Part shown: positions 34,800 through 43,589 of the stretch, piece after piece
How positions within the stretch are numbered: the stretch's first letter is position 1
Layout of the letters: every line of letters starts with the position of its first letter
NCBI GenBank assembly: GCA_013416795.1
Contig: RQSC01000806.1
Span: 1 to 64,000, forward strand
Direction: 5' to 3'
Source: Prasinococcaceae sp. CCMP 1430
Taxonomy: Eukaryota; Prasinodermophyta; Palmophyllophyceae; Prasinococcales; Prasinococcaceae
DNA: 64,000 nucleotides
Made by a program: the position numbers and the translations under genes
The notes under the pieces: model-generated
The model's database searches: none
What the model was told of the DNA's origin: nothing
The model's input: the letters and a program-made list of their open reading frames with translations, nothing else

Positions 34800-36482
34800 G
34801 CCGCCGTGGCGGCCCCCGCGGCGCAGCGGCGCGCGCGCGGGACGCGCAACAAGGAGCTCGGGCTGGCCGACCTCGCCGCCAACTACCACGTGCCCATCAA
34901 CGAGGCCGCGCGGAACCTCGGCGTGTGCGTCACCGTGCTCAAGCAGGTGTGCCGCGAGCTGGGCGTCCAGCGCTGGCCCTACAGGAAGGTCAAGAAGATC
35001 GACGACATGGTGAGGATCATCGGCGGCGAGGTCGACGCCGACATGCCAAAGGACCTGCGCGATCGCATCGACAGGGTGCAGGAGGCGCGCGACTGCATCC
35101 TCAGCAACCCCAACTCGACGGCGCACAAGCGGCTCGGCAAGGTCAAGTCCTTCCGCGCGGCCAAGCAGGCGTCCCTCAAGGAGAGCCGAAAGCGCGCCGA
35201 GGCCGCCGCCGCGGTGGTCGCGGCCGCCGGCGCCGTCGACGGGGTCCACGACGCGACCGCCGACGCGCTGGGCAGCGGGCTGGGCGTGGTGGTCAAGAAG
35301 GAGGAGGGCGCGAACGGCGCGTACGAGGCCGTGGCGACCTGCGGCCCGGCCGGCGTCATCGCGGACGGCTCGGCGTTCACCGCCATCGCCGACGGCGCGG
35401 CGGCGGCGCCCGCGGGCGTCGCTCGCGCGTGGGGCGCGACGACCGTGGCGTCGCTGCCGCAGTCGGAGATCGACGAGATCGTCACGCAGGCGCTGGACGC
35501 CGTGCACGCCATGTTCCCGAACAACTCGAACGCGTCGGTGATCATCGCCGCCGCCGCGTCCGCCTCGGCGTCCGCCATGGCCACCGCGGAGACCATCAAG
35601 CAGATGCCCGAGCTGGGCGCGGTCGTCTCCACCGAGCACCTCGCAAAGGCCGCGCGGACCGCCGCGTGCACCGCCGCGTCGGCCGTCGGCAAGGCCGCCC
35701 TCGACGCGCCCGGCGGCTGGATCGCGCCCGCCCTGGTCGGCGCGTCGCAGGGCGGCGTGAGCGCGCCCGGCGGCTTCCCCGCCGCCATGGGCGCTGCGGC
35801 GAGCGCGCCGTACGCCATCGCGCCCAACGGCGTGCTGGGCAGCGTGGGCGTTGTGGGCGGGATGTCGACCGCCCTGCCCTACGGCGCCGGGACGGGCGCG
35901 CTGCACGCCGCCGCGCAGGTGCAGGCGCAGGCCGCGCAGCTCGTGCACGCGCAGGCGGCCGTGCAGGCGCAGGCCAGCGCAGGGGGAGGGGTGAGCGCAT
36001 CGCTGGGACCCCTCAACGTGCCCGTGTCCGCCTCGGACGGCGGCGCGGGGGAGGGCGCCGCGGTCGTGGCCTCTCCGCGCGCGGCTGTGGCGCCGGCGCA
36101 GCAGCTGGCGGGCGCGCAGGTAGGCGCGGGCGTCGGCTCGTCACAGGTGGGGTTGGCGCAGGCGCCAATGGCCTCCGCGAGCGGCGGCGTGGGCGTGTCC
36201 CTCTCGGCGATGGCGGCGGGGCCGGCGCCGGTGGCGCACGCGCCGATGCTCCAGCCCCCGCAGCCCCCGCCACCGCCCGCGGCGAACGGCGCCGCCAACG
36301 GCGCGAGCGCCAGCGCCGGCTCGCCGACCGTCGCGCCGACGCAGCCGCAGGTACAGGTGGCCGCCTACGGAGGCTGGCAGGCGCCCGCGGTGTCGACGCA
36401 GGTGGCCTCGCAGCCGCAGCACGCGCGGCCGGCGCAGGCGCACGTGTTCGCGGCCTCGCAGGCCCTCTACGGAGCCACGTAG
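34800..36482 (+). CDS. RWP-RK domain transcription factor, 5'-truncated
   Basis: The frame is open from the N at 34798 to TAG at 36482 (560 codons) with no suitable ATG before the domain, so the N-terminus is missing. The RWP-RK domain is right at the start: GLADLAANYHVPINEAARNL, GVCVTVLKQVCRELG and RWPYRKVKKID. RWP-RK proteins are DNA-binding regulators of nitrogen response (NIN/NLP) or of gamete identity (RKD/MID) in green plants. No PB1 domain follows, which argues for an RKD-like rather than NLP-like member. A helix (ADMPKDLRDRIDRVQEARDC) comes next, then a very long Ala/Gly/Pro-rich, probably disordered tail. Target genes cannot be inferred. Confidence 0.85.
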   Translation, partial: AAVAAPAAQRRARGTRNKELGLADLAANYHVPINEAARNLGVCVTVLKQVCRELGVQRWPYRKVKKIDDMVRIIGGEVDADMPKDLRDRIDRVQEARDCILSNPNSTAHKRLGKVKSFRAAKQASLKESRKRAEAAAAVVAAAGAVDGVHDATADALGSGLGVVVKKEEGANGAYEAVATCGPAGVIADGSAFTAIADGAAAAPAGVARAWGATTVASLPQSEIDEIVTQALDAVHAMFPNNSNASVIIAAAASASASAMATAETIKQMPELGAVVSTEHLAKAARTAACTAASAVGKAALDAPGGWIAPALVGASQGGVSAPGGFPAAMGAAASAPYAIAPNGVLGSVGVVGGMSTALPYGAGTGALHAAAQVQAQAAQLVHAQAAVQAQASAGGGVSASLGPLNVPVSASDGGAGEGAAVVASPRAAVAPAQQLAGAQVGAGVGSSQVGLAQAPMASASGGVGVSLSAMAAGPAPVAHAPMLQPPQPPPPPAANGAANGASASAGSPTVAPTQPQVQVAAYGGWQAPAVSTQVASQPQHARPAQAHVFAASQALYGAT

Positions 36483-36632
36483 GGCGCTGCACGCGGCGGC
36501 GAGCGGAGGCGACTCGCCGCACGCCGCAAACACACACACACACACACAGACGCGCAGATGCACGCGATGCACACGCAGACCCATACACACATACAGACCG
36601 CCGTGCGATCGCGGGTGCGCAATCCTACAAAC

Positions 36633-36674
<42 letters not shown>

Positions 36675-37036
36675 GCCACGCTGGCCCCGCGGGGGCGCGT
36701 CGAATTCCAAAGGTAACAAACGGGCGGGTTGCTCTCACCCCCGACGCCGAGCATCGGCGACGCACGGCGCCTCATCGCCGTCGCGAGCCCTTTGCAGCGG
36801 CGCGCGCGGCTTTCCACAGATAGGCACGTCCGTGCGTGTGTGTGTGCGTGTGTGCGTGTGTGTGTGCGTGTTTGCGCGCGTGTGTGTGTGGACCTCCGAG
36901 TCCATCGGAGCTTGCAAGCGCGTCCGAGCGCGCGAGCTTACGCGAGATCCACGCGCGGACGCGCTGCTGTGCCTGCCGCGCGAGGGGAGCGCTCTAGAGA
37001 GCGCCCGCGCCCGCGCCTCGGCGCCTGCTCACCCGC
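36483..37036. other. Tail-to-tail spacer with CA repeats
   Basis: No gene is seen. (CA)n tracts lie at about 36529-36548 and 36637-36671, and a TG tract at about 36830-36890. Confidence 0.6.
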
Positions 37037-39415
37037 TTACATGCCGCCCTTCGCGGCCTTCTTCGCGGCCTTCTTCTCCCCCTTCTTCTGCTTGGCCTTG
37101 TTCTTCTTGGACATCTTCTTCTTCTGCTTCTTCTTGGACTTCTTCTTCTCTGTCTTCTTGTTCTGCTTCTTCTTCTCGGCTTTGACGACACTCTCGCTGT
37201 CGCTCCACTCGCACCCGTGGACCTGGGTGCAGGCGTCCTTTCTGGTGAAGTAGCCGCAGTACTCTTGGGTCCGCACAACATTCGGCTCCTCGTAAGAAAT
37301 GGAGGCGCACTCTCCGTCCCTCCACTCGCACCCGTCGAACTCGGCGCACAAAGCGTCGCTGATGTCGCCGCACCCGTATCTGTAAGGCGCAGCCGCGACC
37401 CCGGTGATGTCCGAGACGTGTGTGTCCAAATATGCACATGTGTGTGTGCGCGCGTGTGCGTTGGCCCGCGTGTGTGTGAGTGCAGGTGTGTATGCGTGTG
37501 TGCGGATGTGTGTGCACGCCAGCGTCAGCCCCGGCGTGCGTGCGCGCGTGCGCGTGCATGTCCGTGCGTACGCGCGCGCGCTCGCGCTCACGAGCCGCGC
37601 CACGCACCCGGTGGTCGCGATGTCCCCGGCTGTGTGCGTGAGGGGTCTAGGCATGCACTTGGAGTCCTCCTTCTTGGACTTCATCTTCTTTGCCTCGTTC
37701 TTCTTGGCCTTGTTCTTCTTCTTCTCCTTCTTCTCCTTCTTCTCCTTCTTCATCTTCTGCTTCTCGGCCTTGACGAAGCACTCGCCATCCCTCCATTCGC
37801 AATCCTTCAACCAGGCACATTCGCCCTCGCTGCCGGTGACCCCGCAGTGCACGGCGCACTCGCCGTCCCTCCATCTGCAGTAGTAGTAGTAGGGGTGGCA
37901 GGAGTCCTCGCTGAGGCGAGAGTCGCAGCGCGCCTGGTACCACTGGGCCTGCATCTCCTCGGTGGAAAGGGAGGCGCACTCGCCTTCCCTCCACTTGCAC
38001 TCGTCGTTGTACTCGGCGCAGCACGCCTCGCCAAAGGCGCCGCAGTTGTTCATGTCGTCCTCGGCGGTGTCCTTGGGGGGGATGGTCTTGCTGTCGGCGA
38101 GCTCACCGGGCGCCGCGACGGCGCACTCGCCGTCCCTCCACTCGCACGCGGCGTACCCGGCCTGCACGTGGTAGTGGTTAGGGGCACCCGTCCGCACGCA
38201 TTCGCACTCGCTGCCGTAGCGGCCGCAGCGCTCTATGTTCTGTATGGCGATCATCTCTTCTGCGGAAAGGGAGGCGCACTCGCCGTCCCTCCACTCGCAC
38301 TCGTCGTTGTACTCGGCGCAGCAGGCCTCGCCGAAGACGCCGCAGTTGTTCATGTCGGCCTCGGCGGCGTCCGTCGGAAGGCTGGTCGTACTGTCGGATA
38401 CCTCCTCGGGCGCCGCGACGGCGCACTCGCCGTCCCTCCATTCGCACGCGGCGTACCCGCCCTCGAAGTGTGAGTGATTAGGGGCACGCGTCCGTACGCA
38501 TTCGCACTCGCTGCCGTAGCGGCCGCAGCGCTCTCTCCTCAATATGGCTCTAACCTCTTCGGCGGGCAGAGGGGCGCACTCGCCGTCCTTCCACTCGCAC
38601 GTGCTCCTCCAGGTGCAGATTTGCTCGCCCCTGGAGCCGCAGCTCTCTCTCTCCCTCACGACCTCCACCTCCTCGGCGGACAGGGGGGCGCACTTGCCGT
38701 CCCTCCACTCGCACTCGTCGTACTCGGCGCAGCAGGCCTCGCTGCCGCCGCCGCAGTTGTATGTGTCGGTCTCGGCGGTGTCCTTGGGGGGGAAGGTCAT
38801 GCTGTCGGAGCCCTCCTCGGGGGGCACGACGGCGCACACGCCATCCCTCCACTCGCACGCGGCGTACCTGGCCTGCAAGTAAGGGCCGGGACCGTACCCG
38901 GCCCGGAGCCACGAGTAAGGGTCGGGAGGGGCACCCCGCGCGCATTCGCACTCACTGGCGTAGAAGCCGCAGCGGTCTCTGTCCCACATGGCCCTCAGCT
39001 CTTCGGCAGACGTGGAGGCGGCGCACTCGCCGTCCCTCCACTCGCACGTGCTGTACCCGGAGCAGATTTGCTCGGGGGATTCGCCCTCCCGTTCGACTTC
39101 GGCGTAGTTCGCACAGTCCGCTCTGTTGTTCATAGCTACGATTTCCTCGGTGGGCAGGGGGGCGCACCCGCCGTCCCTCCACTCGCAGAAGCGGTAGTCA
39201 GAAGTGATCCCGTCGAAGAAGTTGGAGTTGGCGCAGTCATCCGGCGCAGCGATGGAGGGGCAGGCCGCGGACCAGCAAAACGCTCTTCGCCCGGGGTCAA
39301 ACAAGGGTGCGGAGCAACCAGGGGCCATTGGTAGAGCGAAACCCCCATGCGCGGCAGCAAGCGGCGAGGCCGCGAGCGCCAACGCCGCGGCGGCCGCGAG
39401 CGCCCAGGAGGGCAT
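37037..39415 (-). CDS. Secretory-pathway cysteine-repeat protein with C-x-W-R-D-G-x-C motifs
   Basis: Start at 39415 gives a signal peptide (MPSWALAAAAALALAASPLA). I place an intron at 37658-37380 (AA|GTGCATGC ... TTACAG|A), which removes a TG-repeat-derived stretch and joins KKEDSK to YGCGDISDALC; the product is 699 residues. The intron is 279 bp, so the frame also stays open if it is retained. The ectodomain has twelve matches to C-x-W-[RK]-[DE]-G-x-C (mostly CEWRDGEC) and one degenerate copy. These alternate with Cys pairs (EACCAEYDE, CGRYGSECEC). Three units of about 95-100 residues are near copies (DNA about 37960-38800), a sign of recent internal duplication. Two Lys-rich blocks (KKEKKEKKEKKK; the C-terminal KKAAKKAAKGGM) are unusual in a secreted protein. 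The family is unknown to me; a cell-wall, scale or surface role is a guess. Confidence 0.75.
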   Translation of the reverse strand: MPSWALAAAAALALAASPLAAAHGGFALPMAPGCSAPLFDPGRRAFCWSAACPSIAAPDDCANSNFFDGITSDYRFCEWRDGGCAPLPTEEIVAMNNRADCANYAEVEREGESPEQICSGYSTCEWRDGECAASTSAEELRAMWDRDRCGFYASECECARGAPPDPYSWLRAGYGPGPYLQARYAACEWRDGVCAVVPPEEGSDSMTFPPKDTAETDTYNCGGGSEACCAEYDECEWRDGKCAPLSAEEVEVVRERESCGSRGEQICTWRSTCEWKDGECAPLPAEEVRAILRRERCGRYGSECECVRTRAPNHSHFEGGYAACEWRDGECAVAAPEEVSDSTTSLPTDAAEADMNNCGVFGEACCAEYNDECEWRDGECASLSAEEMIAIQNIERCGRYGSECECVRTGAPNHYHVQAGYAACEWRDGECAVAAPGELADSKTIPPKDTAEDDMNNCGAFGEACCAEYNDECKWREGECASLSTEEMQAQWYQARCDSRLSEDSCHPYYYYCRWRDGECAVHCGVTGSEGECAWLKDCEWRDGECFVKAEKQKMKKEKKEKKEKKKNKAKKNEAKKMKSKKEDSKCMPRPLTHTAGDIATTGCVARLVSASARAYARTCTRTRARTPGLTLACTHIRTHAYTPALTHTRANAHARTHTCAYLDTHVSDITGVAAAPYRYGCGDISDALCAEFDGCEWRDGECASISYEEPNVVRTQEYCGYFTRKDACTQVHGCEWSDSESVVKAEKKKQNKKTEKKKSKKKQKKKMSKKNKAKQKKGEKKAAKKAAKGGM

Positions 39416-39841
39416 GGCCGCGAGGGCCGACTGCGGCGCGTACGGTGTAGGCGCAGCAGGGGCGGCGGCCGTCGCCCCCGGCGCCGCACAGCGCCAGCGG
39501 CGTGCAGTGTCACTGTGGCGCACCCTCGAGCCCTGCAAACACCCCCCAAAAACAGGGTCGCAGCAGCCGACAGAGCGCACGGGCGCGGAGCATGGCCCTC
39601 ACGACGGCGGAGCGCGTGCAATGTACTTCGGCGGACAGCGCCCGGCGCCTGCGAGCGAGTAGGAGGGCGAGGGGCGCGCGGTCAAGCGGGATGGTGCGGG
39701 TGCGGGTGCGGGTGCGGGCTGCTACTGGGCAGTGCAGCTGCACAGAGGGCCTCGCGCACGCCCGCGGGCCAGAGAGACGGCACGGTCGGCCGCCGAGCAT
39801 GTAAGAAAGGAGTGTTTCAAAATAGGTGACATGGAGGCGCC
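39416..39841. other. Spacer between two minus-strand genes
   Basis: No gene is seen. GGTGCGGGTGCGGGTGCGG repeats lie near 39690-39715. It should hold the promoter of the cysteine-repeat gene and the 3' end of phosphoglycolate phosphatase. Confidence 0.55.
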
Positions 39842-41309
39842 CTACGCGGTCACGCTGGTGCTCTTGGCGAGCTCAGGCAGGTTGGGCGCATAGAAGTCGG
39901 GCTTGATGGCGTTCTCCGGCGAGAGGAGCGTCTCCTCGGTGGTCACGCCGCTGAGCACCAGCATTGTGCGCGCGCCGCCGTTGTTGCCGAACTCGATGTC
40001 CGTGTCCAGGCGGTCGCCCACCATGCAGATCTCGTCGGCGGCGATGCCGAACTTCTTCTGCATGTACTCGAGCATGAACATCGAGGGCTGCGAAGGGGTG
40101 GAGAGGAGGGAGAGGGTGTTTGTGTGTGTGTGTGTGTGGTGGTGGTGGTGGGGGAGTGTTCCAGAGGGCAGCGGCGATGGTGGGAGTGGCGAGGGCGGTA
40201 GCGCTCACCCCGGAGCTGTCGAGAACGGCGCGGAGGGCGCCGGGGTGGGCGGGGGCGGTGCACGCGTCAGCGTCGCATGCGATGGCCGTGGGGCAGCGCT
40301 GAGAGGAGCACGTGGGGCGCGCGCGTCCGGTGCGCCCGTCCACGCCTGCGCCCACCTATCCCTCACGCGAGCGCAAAGAGAGACATACCTTGCCGACGAC
40401 AGTGGGCTCAACCTTGGTGGAGCCCTTGATAGCGCCCACCATTGAGCCGTTGCCCGCCCACTCCTGCTCAGCGGTGAGGTGCGTGACGGCGTCGCAGTTG
40501 GTGGCGATGAACTCGCAGTCGTCGTTCTCGCGAATGCACAGCGTCGCCATCTGAATCTTGTGGTAGTTGACGTTGCGGTCGAAGCCGACCACCACCGCCT
40601 TGACGTTCTTGTCCTGCAGCAGCTTCTCACCCGGCTTGAGCTCAACCTTCTTGTCGGAGTCCGCCGGGCCACCGATGGCCTGGATGCCCGCCATCTCAAG
40701 CTCCTCAATAATGCCCACCTCGCCGATGACGTACACCTTCTTGTCCTTGGGAAAGTCGCTCTGCTCCAGATAACCAGCGGCCGCGAACGAGCTGGAGAAA
40801 ACCTCCTCCGGCTTCACGTTGAGACCAAGGCTGGTGAACTTCTTCACGTAGCCCGCGCGCGACTTGGTCGAGTTGCTGTGGCGCGGCCGGGGTTGAAGGG
40901 CCGGGAGCGGGCAAGCGCAGGGGCGCGCGGGGTGGGGGCGTCAGCGTGCGGGCTCGTGTGCACGCGCGAGCGAGAGCATGCGCGAGGACGCGCAGGAGCG
41001 GGTGCTTTGTGGCGGGCCACGCACTTGGTGACGAAGATGAGGCGCTTGCCTTGCTCGCGCAGGAAGTCGAGAGTCTCAGGCACGCCCGGGATGACCGAGT
41101 CGCCCTTCCAGATGACGCCGTCACAGTCGAAGATGAAGGTCTTGGTCTTCGCGATGAGGTCCGCCTGCGTGCGTTGCGGCGGAGGCGCGTGTGGCGCCCG
41201 TCGGCGCGTCAGCGAGGCGCCGCGCATCCCTCGCGCGCAGCCCGCCACCCCCTACTCGCGCGCGAACCTTGTCCTCGTCGGCGAGCGGCTTGCACGCCTT
41301 CTGCGCCAT
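39842..41309 (-). CDS. PGP: Phosphoglycolate phosphatase (HAD superfamily)
   Basis: Four exons: 41309-41268, 41164-41025, 40875-40389 and 40087-39842, all introns GT-AG, giving 304 residues. The joins restore DEDKADLIAKTKTFIFDCDG, FVTNNSTKSRAGYVKK and VVGKPSMFMLEYMQKK. HAD motifs: I, FDCDGVIWKGD (nucleophile and acid Asp); II, FVTNNST; III, Lys in VVGK-PSMFM; IV, MVGDRLDTDIEFG. The C-terminus (VLSGVTTEE, PENAIKPDFYAPN) closely follows plant PGLP. The enzyme dephosphorylates 2-phosphoglycolate made by Rubisco oxygenation, the first step of photorespiration. No transit peptide is visible, but the start lies only 24 bases from an N gap, so a plastid leader could be hidden there. Confidence 0.93.
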
Positions 41310-41333
41310 CGCGCGCGCCGCCGCGCGCCGCGC

Positions 41334-41863
41334 NNNNNNNNNNNNNNNNNNNNNNNNNNNNNNNNNNNNNNNNNNNNNNNNNNNNNNNNNNNNNNNNNNN
41401 NNNNNNNNNNNNNNNNNNNNNNNNNNNNNNNNNNNNNNNNNNNNNNNNNNNNNNNNNNNNNNNNNNNNNNNNNNNNNNNNNNNNNNNNNNNNNNNNNNNN
41501 NNNNNNNNNNNNNNNNNNNNNNNNNNNNNNNNNNNNNNNNNNNNNNNNNNNNNNNNNNNNNNNNNNNNNNNNNNNNNNNNNNNNNNNNNNNNNNNNNNNN
41601 NNNNNNNNNNNNNNNNNNNNNNNNNNNNNNNNNNNNNNNNNNNNNNNNNNNNNNNNNNNNNNNNNNNNNNNNNNNNNNNNNNNNNNNNNNNNNNNNNNNN
41701 NNNNNNNNNNNNNNNNNNNNNNNNNNNNNNNNNNNNNNNNNNNNNNNNNNNNNNNNNNNNNNNNNNNNNNNNNNNNNNNNNNNNNNNNNNNNNNNNNNNN
41801 NNNNNNNNNNNNNNNNNNNNNNNNNNNNNNNNNNNNNNNNNNNNNNNNNNNNNNNNNNNNNNN
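41334..41863. other. Assembly gap (530 N)
   Basis: A run of N bounded by GC-only sequence. It lies between the divergent phosphoglycolate phosphatase and disordered-protein genes, so it probably hides their promoters and possibly a transit-peptide exon. Confidence 1.
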
Positions 41864-42060
41864 GGAGGGGCGGGAGGGGCGGCATCGCTGCTCCGAACCG
41901 CCGCACGCGGGCGGGCGGGGCGGCGCCGCGCCAAAGAGGAGGACGGGCGGCCGCGCAGGGCCGCTGCGAGGCGCGCGCGCGCGGCTCTTTTTTTTTTTTT
42001 CCTCAGGGGGTTGGGGCCTGAGGTGGTTGGTCCGCGCAGGCGCGCTCGACGCTCGACGGC

Positions 42061-43413
42061 ATGAGCGCCATCAAGGAGCTGGAGGGCGTCGCGGTGGTAG
42101 GCAGCGGCGCCGGAGGCGGCACCGCAGGTGGGGGCGCGGGATCCGACGCCGACGCGCACGCGCCGGGCGAGTCGGGCGCTGCTGCCGCCGCGGGCACCGC
42201 CGCCTGGAAGCCCGCATCCACCACGCCCGTGGCCACCTCGGTGCCCGTCAGGAACTCTGAGGCCTGGTCGGCGCGGCGCAGCCACTCGGACTCAGGGGCA
42301 GGGGTCGGAGCCGTCGGCGCCAGCGCCGACGTCGTCCAGATGGTCCTCCCGGTCGCAGTCGCGGGCGCGGGCGGCGGCTCGGAAAAGAACGGCGGCGGCG
42401 GCGGCGGCGCAGAGCGCTCGGCGGAGAAGGACAAGGCGCCGTCGTCGCTGCGTAAGGGCGCTGCTCTTCCCACCGCACTCGCGGTTGGCGCGGCGCCGCT
42501 CACGCCACCGGTAGTGAGCGGCATCGGCTGCGCCCCGCTCATGGAGCCGCTCTCGCCCGTCGCTAGAGCTGGCGCAACAAGTCGCTTCGGCGCGCTGGGT
42601 GCTGGGGGAGCGCAAGCGGCGGGGCCTGCGAGCATGAGGAGGCGCTCACTCGACCGCAGGCCCAGCATGCCCCCGGCGCTCGCGCTGCGCCTGCAGGGCG
42701 GGCCTGCCCGTGCCGCGAAGACGAAGCTGCGCGAGCCCTTCGGCCTGCAGGCGCCGTCACTGCCCGCGCTGCAGAAGCCTGGGGGCCATCGCCGCAACCG
42801 GTCGTCGATTGACTCCATGCATGGCCTCGACCTCGACCTGATAGTGGAGGGCGTCGCCGTCACCGACGGCGCGGGCGGCGGCAACGCGGGCGGTGGACAG
42901 TCTACGCGCGATGTGAGCGCTGCGGGCAAGGCGAGTGGCAGGCAGGCACGCGGGAGCTTCGATGTGGACGACCCCGGCTTCTCACCCCGGCGGGGTGTGC
43001 ACAACCGGACAAAGCCGGGGGATACACGCTTCTCGTTCGTCGACCTGGATGGCCTGTCGATAGCCGCGCATGACCTCGACTTGCAGCTGCGCCTGGCGAG
43101 CCCGGCGTCGACAGAGTCCTCGTTCTCGGCAATGCCGATGCGCGACCCTCAGGGCAGTCCCATCGGGCGTCTGCGGCTGTGCTCAGACAGCCGCGGCTCG
43201 TGCGGCAGGCTGTGGACGCGAGAGGAACTCGCCGAGCTCAATTCGCTGCCGGGGAGCCGTGACGGCCTCACTCCGAGCTCTCGCGAGTCGTCGCTCGGGG
43301 GCGTGTCCGCCCCCTCGAGCGCCGAGCTGCAATCACCACCGTACACACGCGCGCCGATCTCACCGCTCTCTGCTGTCAGACGCGACAGCGGCCGGAAACC
43401 CATCAGTGCGTGA
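42061..43413 (+). CDS. Disordered Ser/Pro/Gly-rich protein of unknown function
   Basis: Intronless, 450 residues from ATG 42061 (MSAIKELEGVAVVGSGAGGG). No folded domain is recognised. Several basophilic phosphorylation-like sites occur (MRRRSLDRRPSMPP, HRRNRSSIDSM). A more ordered core is RFSFVDLDGLSIAAHDLDLQ, followed by SP-rich stretches. The coding reality is supported by length, by base composition and by the absence of comparable frames in the same place; function cannot be given. Confidence 0.65.
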   Translation: MSAIKELEGVAVVGSGAGGGTAGGGAGSDADAHAPGESGAAAAAGTAAWKPASTTPVATSVPVRNSEAWSARRSHSDSGAGVGAVGASADVVQMVLPVAVAGAGGGSEKNGGGGGGAERSAEKDKAPSSLRKGAALPTALAVGAAPLTPPVVSGIGCAPLMEPLSPVARAGATSRFGALGAGGAQAAGPASMRRRSLDRRPSMPPALALRLQGGPARAAKTKLREPFGLQAPSLPALQKPGGHRRNRSSIDSMHGLDLDLIVEGVAVTDGAGGGNAGGGQSTRDVSAAGKASGRQARGSFDVDDPGFSPRRGVHNRTKPGDTRFSFVDLDGLSIAAHDLDLQLRLASPASTESSFSAMPMRDPQGSPIGRLRLCSDSRGSCGRLWTREELAELNSLPGSRDGLTPSSRESSLGGVSAPSSAELQSPPYTRAPISPLSAVRRDSGRKPISA

Positions 43414-43589
43414 CTTCGTGCGGCTGCCGACCCCGTGGAGCATCGAGCTTTGTACCATTCCCAGTATGTTTAAATCGTCGCAATTGCATCTGACGCGTGG
43501 GGGCGGAGCCCTGATCGTGCGCACGCTGAGACGCGTCTGAGCCGCCCCATCGCGGTGCCAGCGCGGCGGAGGCCAGTGGCCAGGCGGGA

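Noticed and set aside
37217-38473. Plus-strand 418-codon hydrophobic frame
   Set aside because: It is the antisense shadow of the CEWRDGEC repeat gene, whose minus frame has a signal peptide and a conserved motif pattern.
41121-42260. Open frames crossing the N runs at 41334-41863 and 56924-57229
   Set aside because: They are artefacts of translating N; only the PTOX frame on the right of the second gap has real protein content.
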